From assembly GCF_013166655.1 (NCBI RefSeq), contig NZ_JABKCA010000027.1, forward strand, positions 1 through 57,979: a stretch of DNA of 57,979 nt, written 5' to 3'. The translations under genes were made by a program, and so were the position numbers. Shown here in pieces: positions 36,073-45,004 of this stretch (position 1 is its first letter; the number at the start of each line of letters is the position of its first letter). The notes below the pieces were generated by a model. The model had not been told where the DNA came from, did no database searches, and was given only the letters and a program-made list of their open reading frames with translations. The stretch is from Lentimicrobium sp. L6. Its GTDB lineage: Bacteria; Bacteroidota; Bacteroidia; Bacteroidales; UBA12170.

Positions 36073-36702
36073 TTAGTTTTCAGCCTGCTTTTCCCATTTC
36101 TCATAAAACTCTTGAGACTCTTTAATGATTTGTCGTATTCCACCAGCATAATAATTCCTGATGCTGAAACCTTTCATTCCTCCTCTAGCTCGTTTTACCA
36201 ATAGCACCTCTTGAGTATCAATATCGAAGAAGACTATTTGTATGCTTATCAGATTATTTCCATGGCTAACCTCATCTATAATATATACTAAACCAAGGCC
36301 ACTATGTTTCTCATCATTATAATTTTGGACAACCGATTGAATCTGCTCCTCACTCAAGCTTTCTACTTTGCCATTCATATAATGCTCATAAACATCAAAG
36401 GCTGCATTTAGATCATCTGCTCTATAAAAATTATACTCCACATTTTTCTTTTTATAGCTTTTTGCCACATCATAGCGCTTTCGTTCATCCATCATCAATT
36501 CATTTAATGCTGGCATATATTTATCTTGCATACTGGCTGGGCTAGTAAGTCCAGAACCACCAGTAAAACGAGCTTGAGTAAAATCTAAACCATAAAATAC
36601 CATGTCTTTGGATTTGAATACATCTACATCTTGCGCATGAAGGCTCCATCCCATGGTTAATGATAAGAATACTAGAATTAAATATTGTTTGGTTATTTTC
36701 AT
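36073..36702 (-). CDS. exported protein of unknown function, paralogue B
   Basis: This 209-residue protein has a signal peptide (1-23, SLHAQ) and the same landmarks as its neighbour: VFYGLDFTQAR, SGLGLVYIIDE and IQIVFFDIDTQEVL, plus a KKKNVEY segment where the neighbour has KKKRVEY. It is probably the first gene of a two-gene transcript. No domain I recognise is present. Confidence 0.7.
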   Translation of the reverse strand: MKITKQYLILVFLSLTMGWSLHAQDVDVFKSKDMVFYGLDFTQARFTGGSGLTSPASMQDKYMPALNELMMDERKRYDVAKSYKKKNVEYNFYRADDLNAAFDVYEHYMNGKVESLSEEQIQSVVQNYNDEKHSGLGLVYIIDEVSHGNNLISIQIVFFDIDTQEVLLVKRARGGMKGFSIRNYYAGGIRQIIKESQEFYEKWEKQAEN

Positions 36703-36924
36703 TTCTTAAGAGTTTGTTTAAAAACAAGAACAAGAAGTTTTATTTAGGGTTGCATTTTTTAAAAAATTCCCAATAAAAAAAATGATCATCCACCACTCAT
36801 TTTTTTAAACTCTTCTTGCAAATATTTCATTAAAAAATCAATTCATCTTTCTATCAGACGCAAAGGGTTTAAAAAAGCTACACTTCGACCAAAAATAAGC
36901 CTATTTTTCAGCCGAAAAAATTAC

Positions 36925-36932
36925 TATTTTTG
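36925..36932 (+). promoter_or_regulatory. -7 box of valS
   Basis: TATTTTTG fits TAnnTTTG exactly and ends 19 nt before the valS ATG. The -33 region has no TTG. Confidence 0.45.
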
Positions 36933-36951
36933 CGCCCTTAAATATTACGAT

Positions 36952-39579
36952 ATGGACATTCCTTCAAGATATCAACCCCAAGAGGTTGAGAACAAATGGT
37001 ATAAATGGTGGCTGGAGCAAAACTACTTCCACTCAGAACCAGACGATAGAGAAGCTTTTACAATAGTAATCCCTCCTCCTAATGTTACTGGTGTATTGCA
37101 TATGGGTCATATGCTCAATAATACTATTCAAGATGTTTTGGTTAGAAGAGCCAGAATGCAAGGTAAAAACGCCTGTTGGGTTCCTGGAACCGATCATGCA
37201 TCTATAGCTACAGAAGCCAAAGTGGTCAACCATTTGAAAGAAAAAGGAATCGCGAAAAATGACCTCAGTAGAGATGAGTTTTTGGAGCATGCTTGGGAAT
37301 GGAAAGAAAAACATGGCGGAATCATTCTTGAACAATTAAAGAAACTAGGCGCTAGTTGCGATTGGGAAAGAACTAAATTCACCATGGATGAGGATTTATA
37401 TGAATCTGTAATCGATGTATTTATCGACCTTTACGATAAAGGACTTATCTACAGAGGTGTGAGAATGGTGAATTGGGATCCATCAGCACTTACTGCTCTT
37501 TCTGATGAAGAAGTGATTCATAAAGAAGTTCAATCCAAACTATATTATATCAAATATCAAGTAGAAGGCGAAGATGAATGGGTAACTATTGCGACTACTC
37601 GTCCTGAAACTATATTAGGAGATACTGCAGTTTGTATTCACCCCGAGGATGAGCGTTTTGTTCACTTAAGAGGAAAGAAAGTAATTGTTCCTTTAATTAA
37701 TAGAGCTATTCCTGTTATTCAAGATGAATATGTGGATAGAGAATTTGGAACCGGTTGTTTAAAAATTACTCCTGCACACGACATCAATGATTATACTTTA
37801 GGTATCAAGCATAAATTAGATACCATCAATATATTTAATGATAATGGAACTTTAAACGAAGCAGCTGAATTATATATTGGCGAAGATCGTTTTGAAGTGA
37901 GAAAGAAAATCAGCAAAGAGCTCCAAGAAAAAGGCTTCATGGTGAAAGAAGAAGATTATACCAATAAGGTAGGATTCTCTGAAAGAACCAATGCTGTTAT
38001 CGAACCAAAATTATCATTACAGTGGTTTATGAGCATGAAAGAAATGGCCAAGCCTGCTCTTGATATTGTGATGAACGACACCGTACAATTTTATCCAGCC
38101 AACGTTAAGAATACTTATCGCCACTGGATGGAGAATGTAAAAGATTGGAATATTTCTCGTCAACTGTGGTGGGGACAGCAAATTCCGGTTTATTATCTTC
38201 CAAACAAAGAAGAAGTCGTAGCAAAATCTGCGGAGGAGGCTCTTGAAAAAGCAAAAGCTAAATATCCAGAATTAGCAGATATTACTATTGATGATGTAAA
38301 GCAAGACGAGGATGTTTTAGACACTTGGTTCTCTAGCTGGTTATGGCCCATCTCTGTTTTTGATGGAATCAGAAACCCTGACAATAAAGACATACAATAT
38401 TATTATCCAACCAACGATTTGGTTACCGCACCAGAGATTTTATTCTTCTGGGTAGCTAGAATGATCATGAGTGGATTGGAGTATAAACAAGAAATTCCAT
38501 TCAAGAATGTATATTTCACGGGTATTGTAAGAGATAAGCTGGGTCGTAAGATGAGTAAATCTTTAGGAAACAGCCCCGACCCTATTAAATTAATGGAAGA
38601 ATATGGAGCTGATGGTGTAAGAGTTGGAATGCTACTCACCTCTCCAGCGGGTAACGACTTACCATTTGACGAGTCGCTTTGTGAGCAAGGAAGAAATTTC
38701 TCTAATAAGATATGGAATGCCCTCAGATTAGTGAAAGGCTGGGAAGTGGAAGAGAAAGAACAAGCCGAAGCTGCAAAAGTAGGAATCGATTGGATGCATG
38801 CTCGTATCAATCAGAGCTTAGAATCCATGGAGGATAACTTTAGCAAATACAGACTTTCTGATGCTCTAATGTCAGCATACAGGTTGGTTTGGGACGATTT
38901 CTGTTCTAATTACCTCGAAATCATCAAGCCACCTTATCAAAAAGCCATTGACGCAAGCACTTATAATGAAACCATCCTCATTTTTGAGAAACTCATGAAG
39001 ATTCTTCATCCATTTATGCCCTTCCTTACAGAAGAGATATGGCATTTATTGGCAGAAAGAAAAGAAGGTGACGATATCATTATCAGTGATATGCCAAAAA
39101 GTACAGATATTGCTACTGATATTATCAAAGCTTATGAAGAAGCTGCTGAGGTAGTCAATAATATTAGAAAAGTAAGAAAAGAGAAAAATATTCCTCAAAA
39201 GGAAGCTTTACAATTACAATATACACAAGGGGAGCTCAATCAACATGCTTTTGCGGCTGTTATCAATAAACTGGGGAATATTGAAGCATTTGAAAAAGTT
39301 GATGAGAAACCTGGAGCGGCATTGAGTTTTATGGTAGGTTCTGATGAGTATTTCATTCCACTTTCGGAAAATATTGATGTGGAAGCTGAGATTGCCAAGT
39401 TGGAACAGGATTTGAAATATCAAGAAGGATTTATCAAATCGGTTGATAAAAAACTCGGCAACGAACGATTCGTAAATAATGCTCCAGCTCAAGTGGTGGA
39501 GATAGAAAAGAAAAAACGAGCCGATGCAGCCGATAAAATATCCAAGATAAACGAAATGATTGCTTCATTTAAGAAATAA
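36952..39579 (+). CDS. valS: valyl-tRNA synthetase
   Basis: This 875-residue class I synthetase charges tRNA-Val. It has the HIGH motif as HMGH in [16 protein letters not shown] near residues 41-56 and the KMSKS motif at about 533-537. The editing domain lies between, and a coiled-coil C-terminal arm (about 805-875, rich in Glu and Lys) ends the protein. Length is typical for bacteria. It has its own promoter box and terminator. Confidence 0.96.
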   Translation: MDIPSRYQPQEVENKWYKWWLEQNYFHSEPDDREAFTIVIPPPNVTGVLHMGHMLNNTIQDVLVRRARMQGKNACWVPGTDHASIATEAKVVNHLKEKGIAKNDLSRDEFLEHAWEWKEKHGGIILEQLKKLGASCDWERTKFTMDEDLYESVIDVFIDLYDKGLIYRGVRMVNWDPSALTALSDEEVIHKEVQSKLYYIKYQVEGEDEWVTIATTRPETILGDTAVCIHPEDERFVHLRGKKVIVPLINRAIPVIQDEYVDREFGTGCLKITPAHDINDYTLGIKHKLDTINIFNDNGTLNEAAELYIGEDRFEVRKKISKELQEKGFMVKEEDYTNKVGFSERTNAVIEPKLSLQWFMSMKEMAKPALDIVMNDTVQFYPANVKNTYRHWMENVKDWNISRQLWWGQQIPVYYLPNKEEVVAKSAEEALEKAKAKYPELADITIDDVKQDEDVLDTWFSSWLWPISVFDGIRNPDNKDIQYYYPTNDLVTAPEILFFWVARMIMSGLEYKQEIPFKNVYFTGIVRDKLGRKMSKSLGNSPDPIKLMEEYGADGVRVGMLLTSPAGNDLPFDESLCEQGRNFSNKIWNALRLVKGWEVEEKEQAEAAKVGIDWMHARINQSLESMEDNFSKYRLSDALMSAYRLVWDDFCSNYLEIIKPPYQKAIDASTYNETILIFEKLMKILHPFMPFLTEEIWHLLAERKEGDDIIISDMPKSTDIATDIIKAYEEAAEVVNNIRKVRKEKNIPQKEALQLQYTQGELNQHAFAAVINKLGNIEAFEKVDEKPGAALSFMVGSDEYFIPLSENIDVEAEIAKLEQDLKYQEGFIKSVDKKLGNERFVNNAPAQVVEIEKKKRADAADKISKINEMIASFKK

Positions 39580-39591
39580 TAAGAAGGAGAG

Positions 39592-39627
39592 CCTATCTAA
39601 ATGTAAATTTTTGATAGGTTTTTTTCT
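39592..39627 (+). terminator. terminator of valS
   Basis: CCTATC and GATAGG pair around a smaller inner AAAT/ATTT stem, followed by seven T residues. It lies 12 bp past the valS stop. Confidence 0.75.
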
Positions 39628-39798
39628 TTGAAAATTAATCTTGATTTAACATAGAACATGAGATAAACCGGCATATTTGCCGCTCTAAAGTAAAACCAAA
39701 AACCTTATAGATATTCAAACTTATGAATATTTATGAACACTTAAAAAATGTTAAAAATAATTTATAATTTTACATCAAATTTCTAAAATCAAAAGTTT

Positions 39799-42696
39799 AT
39801 GAGAAAAATGTTACAAAAGTTTACTTTGATTGCAGTGATGGCGCTATTTACTGGCGGATTATTCGCTCAAGGTACTCTAACAGGAAAAATTAAAGACGAC
39901 ATGACTGGCGAACCATTAATTGGTGCTTCTGTTGTTTTAGAAGGTACAACTACTGGTGCTACTACTGATATGGACGGAGTTTTCACTCTAGATCTTCCTT
40001 CAGGAATGCAAAAAGTTGTGATTAGTTATGTTGGTTTCGAAGATGTTGTTATGGACATTGACGTTGCTAATGGGGAAACTAAAAATTTAGGTAAAGTTTT
40101 ACTTCAGGGTAAAGCTATTGGTATGGCTGGTTTAGAGATTATCGCTGACCGTGCTAAGGAAAGAGAAACTCCAGTTGCTATTTCTAATGTTTCTAAGAAA
40201 CAATTAGAAGAGAACTTGGGTTCTAGAGACCTTCCTATGGTTATGAACAATACTCCTTCGGTATATGCTACTCCTCAGGGTGGTGGAGCTGGAGATGCTC
40301 GTATCAACGTTCGTGGATTTAACCAAAGAAACGTAGCCATTATGGTGAACGGTGTTCCAATTAATGATATGGAAAACGGTTGGGTATATTGGTCTAACTG
40401 GGATGGTGTTGCTGATGCTACCTCTTCTATCCAAATGCAAAGAGGTTTATCTGCTATTAACTTAGCTACTCCTTCTGTTGGTGGTACTATGAATATCCTT
40501 ACTGACCCTGCGGCTCACAAATTAGGTGGTTCTGCTAAATTCGAAGTTGGTTCTGGACAGTTCTTCAAAACTACTCTTTCTGGTCACTCTGGTTTAATCA
40601 ATAATAAATTTGCTGTTAGTGCTGCTGTTGGTAAGAAAACAGGACAAGGTGTAATTGACAAAACTTGGACCGATGCATGGACTTATTATCTAGGTGCAGC
40701 TTATAATATTAATAAAAATCATCGCTTAGAAATTTATGCTGTTGGTGCTACTCAGCGTCACGGACAAAACCTTTATAAGCAAAATGCTGGTGCTTACGAT
40801 ACCGATTATGCGAAAGATATTTACGGTGATGATAATTCCTATACATATGATTACAGCAAGTATACGGATGAAGAAATTCAAAAACTAAAAGATTGGGGAG
40901 TTTATAGCGAATCGGGTACAGAATATGCTACAGACGCATTTCCTCAGGCTGATGCAGGAAGATTATATAATGAAAACTGGGGTCCTGTAAACGAAAGCTA
41001 TACAGGCCAACAAAGTTGGAATGGTAAATCTGCACGTGACAGATATAATTCTGGTTATATTAATGAAAGAGAAAACTATTTCCACAAGCCATTGGCTAAC
41101 TTAAACTGGTATGCTCAATGGAGTGATAAAGTATCTCAATTTACTACTTTATATTATTCTGGTGGTACTGGTGGTGGTACTGGTACATATGGTAAAATTC
41201 AGTATGATTATGCTGGTCCTTCAAGAACTCCAGACTGGAATTCTACTATTTCCCAAAACTCAAACCCTGAAGATGAAAACTACGGAAATCAAGGTATCTT
41301 AAGAAACTCTGTTAACAATCAGTGGACTGTAGGTGCTATTTCTAAAGTTAAAGTTGATTTCACTGAGAAATTCAAAATGCAATTTGGTGTAGATTGGAGA
41401 ACTGCTGAGATTGACCATTACCGTGAAGTTAGAGATTTATTAGGTCTTCAATCTTATGATGATAAATATACAAGAAATGATTTTGGTTCTCAGTTAGGTT
41501 TAGGTTTAGGTGATAAAATCGCTTATAATAATACCAATACTGTTGATTGGTTTGGTGGTTATGTCCAAGCTGAATATTCTACTGAGAAATTCTCATTCTA
41601 CGGAACTGCTGGTTACTCTGTAATCAAGTATAACTTCCTCGACCATTTCAAAACCGCATCTGAAATACAAGATGGCGTTGATGATGACGGCAATCCAATA
41701 ATGATTCCTGATGTAAATAGTGGAAATTTACAAGCCAATACTGATTGGATTGGTGGATATCAAATTAAAGGTGGTGTTAATTACAATATCAACGAAACAT
41801 TCTCAGTATTTGCCAATGTAGGTATAATATCTAAAGTACCTATTTTTGATGCTGTTATTGATGATGGTGATGGAACTGTTGCTGAAGACCCACAAAACGA
41901 AAACTTTACTGCTTTTGAAGGTGGTGCAATTTATAGCACACTAGATGACAAATTAACTGTTAAAGCTAACTATTACTATACCAAGTGGCAGGACCGTACT
42001 TTAACTCGTAGTATTAGAGTTACTGAAGATTTAAATGGCATTGCTTTTATTAAAGGTTTAGACCAATTACACCAAGGTTTTGAATTAGAAGCGAATTACC
42101 GTCCTATTAAATTAGTAGGTATTGGTGGTATTGCTTCTTTCGCTAAATGGGAATATTTAAATAATGTTTCTGCTCAAGTTAAAACTTATGATGATGGTGA
42201 TTATAATACTTATGACTTAAATCTTTATACAAAAGATTTAAAAGTTGGTGATGCTCCTCAAACTCAATTTGCTGCTTGGGTTGACATTTTCCCAGTAGAA
42301 GGATTAAAACTTCAGTTTATCATGCGTCATAACTCTAATCATTATGCTGATTTTAACCCAGCTAATAGAGATGATGAAACAGATACAGAACAAGTCTGGA
42401 AAACTCCTTCATATACTGTTTTTGATGCACATGCTAACTACCAACTTCCTTTAAAAGGCAAAGTAGGTGTAAATATCTTCTTCCATGCATTCAATTTATT
42501 TGACACATTTTATGTGCAGGATGCAGTAGATAATAGTGCATATAATTCATTCCAAAGAATTGATACTGATAGAATGTTATCAGAAGATTCAGGTAGAAAA
42601 AGAACTGTTATCGCAAATCCTCATACAGGATCAGCTGCTGAAGTATACTTAGGTCTTCCTTTTAACTTCAATTTGGGTGTTAAAGTTACTATCTAA
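39799..42696 (+). CDS. TonB-dependent outer-membrane receptor with carboxypeptidase-like N-terminal domain
   Basis: This 965-residue protein has a signal peptide (1-23), a carboxypeptidase-D regulatory-like domain (about 25-105, GTLTGKIKDDMTGEPLIGA), a plug domain (about 125-235, with VRGFNQRNVAIMVNGVPIND) and an outer-membrane beta-barrel that ends in the usual aromatic/hydrophobic strand. It imports a large nutrient with TonB energy. No SusD-type partner is next to it, so it is not a standard polysaccharide locus; an iron complex or other small ligand is possible. It follows valS in the same direction but has its own terminator. Confidence 0.88.
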   Translation: MRKMLQKFTLIAVMALFTGGLFAQGTLTGKIKDDMTGEPLIGASVVLEGTTTGATTDMDGVFTLDLPSGMQKVVISYVGFEDVVMDIDVANGETKNLGKVLLQGKAIGMAGLEIIADRAKERETPVAISNVSKKQLEENLGSRDLPMVMNNTPSVYATPQGGGAGDARINVRGFNQRNVAIMVNGVPINDMENGWVYWSNWDGVADATSSIQMQRGLSAINLATPSVGGTMNILTDPAAHKLGGSAKFEVGSGQFFKTTLSGHSGLINNKFAVSAAVGKKTGQGVIDKTWTDAWTYYLGAAYNINKNHRLEIYAVGATQRHGQNLYKQNAGAYDTDYAKDIYGDDNSYTYDYSKYTDEEIQKLKDWGVYSESGTEYATDAFPQADAGRLYNENWGPVNESYTGQQSWNGKSARDRYNSGYINERENYFHKPLANLNWYAQWSDKVSQFTTLYYSGGTGGGTGTYGKIQYDYAGPSRTPDWNSTISQNSNPEDENYGNQGILRNSVNNQWTVGAISKVKVDFTEKFKMQFGVDWRTAEIDHYREVRDLLGLQSYDDKYTRNDFGSQLGLGLGDKIAYNNTNTVDWFGGYVQAEYSTEKFSFYGTAGYSVIKYNFLDHFKTASEIQDGVDDDGNPIMIPDVNSGNLQANTDWIGGYQIKGGVNYNINETFSVFANVGIISKVPIFDAVIDDGDGTVAEDPQNENFTAFEGGAIYSTLDDKLTVKANYYYTKWQDRTLTRSIRVTEDLNGIAFIKGLDQLHQGFELEANYRPIKLVGIGGIASFAKWEYLNNVSAQVKTYDDGDYNTYDLNLYTKDLKVGDAPQTQFAAWVDIFPVEGLKLQFIMRHNSNHYADFNPANRDDETDTEQVWKTPSYTVFDAHANYQLPLKGKVGVNIFFHAFNLFDTFYVQDAVDNSAYNSFQRIDTDRMLSEDSGRKRTVIANPHTGSAAEVYLGLPFNFNLGVKVTI

Positions 42697-42718
42697 ACTT
42701 TTAGCTTAAAATATTATT

Positions 42719-42754
42719 AATCCCTATGGCTTTTGTCGTGGGGATTTTTTTTTT
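42719..42754 (+). terminator. terminator of the TonB receptor gene
   Basis: AATCCCTATG pairs with CGTGGGGATT (two G-U pairs) over an 8-nt loop, followed by ten T residues. Confidence 0.8.
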
Positions 42755-42968
42755 ACATCTTTCAAGAAAAATTAAACCCTGCTAGCTCGTGGTAAAAACA
42801 TAAACCACTACAGATACTACAAATATCAAACATATTAGTAAAAATAGTCTTAAAGCATTTCTTGGTGATTCTATCATATCGACATAATAAACATTTTTCT
42901 TACCATAAGTTACGTTCCCTCCGCTCACTATGATTTAGGAAGATTCCCGAGTGAACTGGTATAGCTAT

Positions 42969-43514
42969 CTATTTCCCTTTCTCTGGAAGTTTATAACCTA
43001 TCTTTCTTCTTGGCTCTTGTTTTTCTTTTCCTTCCAACAGTTCATCCAAATAATTAAACACCAATTCTATATTTTTATCATGGTTCTTAAGTTTCTTCTT
43101 TATCTCTAATATTTCCTTTAGTATTTCTTGATTTTGTAACCATGCTTTCCTAAGCATAGTAAATGTTCGCATAATTGCTATATTAATATCTATTGCCATT
43201 TTACTATTTAAAACACTGGACAACATTGCAACACCATTCTCTGTAAAAGCAAAAGGAACCGCTCCACCAAAATGTCTTTTAGAAGGTATCACATTTTGTG
43301 ATACCACATCCTCAATATCAGTTTCGGTTAATTCATACATAAAATCATCAGGAAAACGTTCCCTATTTCTTCTTACAGCCTGTTTTAAAGCTCTTGTTTC
43401 AATACCATAAAACTCAGCAAGATGAACATCAAGCAAAACTCTTTCCTCTCTTATTTTTATTATCTTACTAGCTATTAATGCTTCTTGATTCATAACTGTT
43501 TTATCTTTATCCAT
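42969..43514 (-). CDS. ORF6N-domain protein
   Basis: This 181-residue protein has the ORF6N domain at residues about 10-95: RVLLDVHLAEFYGIETRALKQ followed by RRNRERFPDDFMYELT. The middle region (FAFTENGVAMLSSVL) is typical of this group. A helical C-terminal part (115-165) may form a coiled coil. ORF6N proteins come from phages and mobile elements and often act as DNA-binding or anti-repressor-like factors; the exact role is unknown. It stands at the edge of a patch of transposase remnants and REP palindromes, so it was probably acquired. Confidence 0.85.
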   Translation of the reverse strand: MDKDKTVMNQEALIASKIIKIREERVLLDVHLAEFYGIETRALKQAVRRNRERFPDDFMYELTETDIEDVVSQNVIPSKRHFGGAVPFAFTENGVAMLSSVLNSKMAIDINIAIMRTFTMLRKAWLQNQEILKEILEIKKKLKNHDKNIELVFNYLDELLEGKEKQEPRRKIGYKLPEKGK

Positions 43515-43670
43515 CGTTACTATGAGCTTTACAAGACTAATCTCTTAATTCATAAACATAAGTACCCACAAGATCGGACTATATTGAATTATTATTCAAA
43601 GATAATAAAATAAGAATTTACTATACACACTAATAAATCCTTTTAGAGCTTAATATGAAAATTAAGAATC

Positions 43671-43699
43671 CAGCTCGCTCGGATTTGCAATCCGAGTGC
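43671..43699. repeat. REP palindrome, copy 1
   Basis: An 8-bp arm CTCGGATT pairs with AATCCGAG over a 3-nt loop, preceded by CAGCTCG. A second copy lies at 43894-43922, just past the end of the transposase remnant. Such palindromes flank REP-associated transposases in many genomes. Confidence 0.75.
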
Positions 43700-43769
43700 A
43701 AATACCAACCATAAGTATTCAATTCAGATGTATTTTAACATAAGAAAACTCTAAATGTATCTATTCAAT

Positions 43770-43841
43770 TCATATCTCAGGCGAGAACATGGTCGTAAAA
43801 TAGGCTTTATCTGGTTCGTGAACGTTGTATTTATCTGACAT
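43770..43841 (-). pseudogene. truncated N-terminus of a second REP-associated transposase
   Basis: The minus strand reads MSDKYNVHEPDKAYFTTM and then runs to a stop after 23 codons. It is nearly the same as the start of the transposase remnant at 43929-44619 (MSDKYKIHESDKAYFITM). The upstream 20 bp also match. It is a leftover of a second copy. Confidence 0.7.
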
Positions 43842-43893
43842 CCAACAAAGATAGAAAACTTTGGAAATTAGCTTTTCGTACTTATGTTATACT

Positions 43894-43922
43894 CCAGCTC
43901 GCTCGGATTTGCAATCCGAGTG
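43894..43922. repeat. REP palindrome, copy 2
   Basis: The palindrome and its CCAGCTCG lead are identical to the copy at 43671-43699. It abuts the 3' end of the transposase remnant, a typical place for a REP. Confidence 0.75.
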
Positions 43923-43928
43923 TATATA

Positions 43929-44619
43929 TCAATTACAAACCCTCAATTCAGGTGTTTCTAAAATCACATCCAATACACTTGGCAATTCAGCATAATTCCG
44001 AGCAGAACTAAACAAATATTCCTCAGGTTTTTCCACAATCATATCTTGCACTGGGTTCTGGTGAATATAATTCAATTTCTCATAAAAGAACTTTGTTGTG
44101 TATATAACTTTAGCATAATTACCTCTTTGCCAAAGTTTGTATTCTTGCTCTCTTTTTAAGTGCTCGCAATATTTTTGCAATAATGGCAATAGCCATTCTC
44201 GTCTGCTTTCTGGCTCCTCCTCTATTTGCTTTACAATTTTCTTTGAAACATTTTTTTTAAATCTCTGAGGATATCTGTTAGCTATGTCCTTCTGCTGCTC
44301 TACAAATTCTACCAATTGTTAATGAAAATGCTTTATGCAATTTCATTATTACAATGGTAAATGCCGATAATTTTTAATTGTAATCACCCATTTCAAACCA
44401 AATAATATTATCTCCTAAATTCATCGGCATTAAATGTAGATGGCTATGCATCAATACCCATCCGTATATTTCCAAGCCTTTGTTTTCTATACAATATTTT
44501 AGTGAATCAACCATAGCCATCTTATGATTTTTCCTTGTAAAAATATCTACCCAGCCAACTGTGGTCATTGTAATAAAATAGGCTTTATCTGATTCGTGTA
44601 TTTTATACTTATCTGACAT
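43929..44619 (-). pseudogene. decayed REP-associated tyrosine transposase (Y1/IS200-like)
   Basis: The N-terminal piece (44374-44619) has the HUH motif in HSHLHLM after TVGWVDIFTRKN and LKYCIENKGLEIYGWVLM. The C-terminal piece (43929-44315) has SRREWLL, KLNYIHQNPV and EEYLFSSARNY. Between them the frame breaks more than once: RAAEGHS, then TDILRDLKK, then NVSKKIV are found in three different frames, one shift being in a run of eight A. A 72-bp segment with inverted ends also interrupts it. The gene is not functional. A REP palindrome sits at its 3' end. Confidence 0.82.
44360..44431. repeat. 72-bp insert with 9-bp inverted ends in the transposase remnant
   Basis: AATGCCGAT (44360-44368) and ATCGGCATT (44423-44431) are exact complements. 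TAAATG occurs at both outer edges (44358 and 44431), like a short target duplication that overlaps the ends. It breaks the coding sequence right after the HUH motif. Confidence 0.4.
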
Positions 44620-44663
44620 CTAACAAAGATAGAAAATTTAATAAATTGACTGCCTATCTTGTT

Positions 44664-44696
44664 GTTATACGCACGGAAAACATTTCCGCGCTAGCG
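44664..44696. repeat. 33-bp repeat with CGGAAA/TTTCCG palindrome, copy 1
   Basis: The 33-bp sequence starts GTTATACGCACGGAAAACAT and contains CGGAAA, a 3-nt loop and TTTCCG. An identical copy lies at 44870-44902, and the two flank an IS256-type fragment. Confidence 0.8.
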
Positions 44697-44706
44697 GGTC
44701 GAGGCT

Positions 44707-44832
44707 GTTATGAAATCAGTGTTCTTAGCGGTAAATGAGACCACCAAAAGATGGACAATGCCAATTAGAGACTGGGGCATAATTTTGAATCAGTTTTTGA
44801 TTATTTTTGACGATAGATTAAATATTAACTAA
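44707..44832 (+). pseudogene. C-terminal remnant of an IS256-family transposase
   Basis: The frame from about 44710 reads [18 protein letters not shown], then [11 protein letters not shown] and FDDRL, ending at TAA 44830-44832. This matches the conserved end of Mutator/IS256 transposases (KKWTMPIRNWG). About 40 codons remain; the catalytic DDE part is missing. The following CACAGTTTTTGGGACACTGT resembles the terminal inverted repeat of such elements. Confidence 0.75.
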
Positions 44833-44869
44833 ACAAAATTACGTTTACACAGTTTTTGGGACACTGTCT

Positions 44870-44902
44870 GTTATACGCACGGAAAACATTTCCGCGCTAG
44901 CG
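44870..44902. repeat. 33-bp repeat, copy 2
   Basis: This copy is identical to 44664-44696 and lies directly after the apparent end of the IS256-type remnant. It is followed by a T-run of eight. Confidence 0.8.
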
Positions 44903-44978
44903 TTTTTTTTGTTTTGATGTTTACCTTAATACCACAAAAAATTATCAAATCATTTATCCTCCTCTAATTCATTTATTT

Positions 44979-44986
44979 TAACTTTG
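44979..44986 (+). promoter_or_regulatory. -7 box of the NPP gene
   Basis: TAACTTTG fits TAnnTTTG and ends 18 nt before the ATG at 45005. Its last three bases look like a TTG start but lie upstream of the transcript start. Confidence 0.5.
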
Positions 44987-45004
44987 CATGAAATGATTAT
45001 CCCT

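Larger units (their letters stand above)
43515..43928. other. intergenic region with REP palindromes and a transposase fragment
   Basis: No intact gene is seen. The region holds two copies of a CTCGGATT...AATCCGAG palindrome and a truncated start of a REP-associated transposase (43770-43841). Confidence 0.6.

Noticed and set aside
39799-42696. Polysaccharide utilisation locus around the TonB receptor
   Set aside because: No SusD-like lipoprotein or glycosidase is adjacent; the neighbours are valS and an ORF6N gene.
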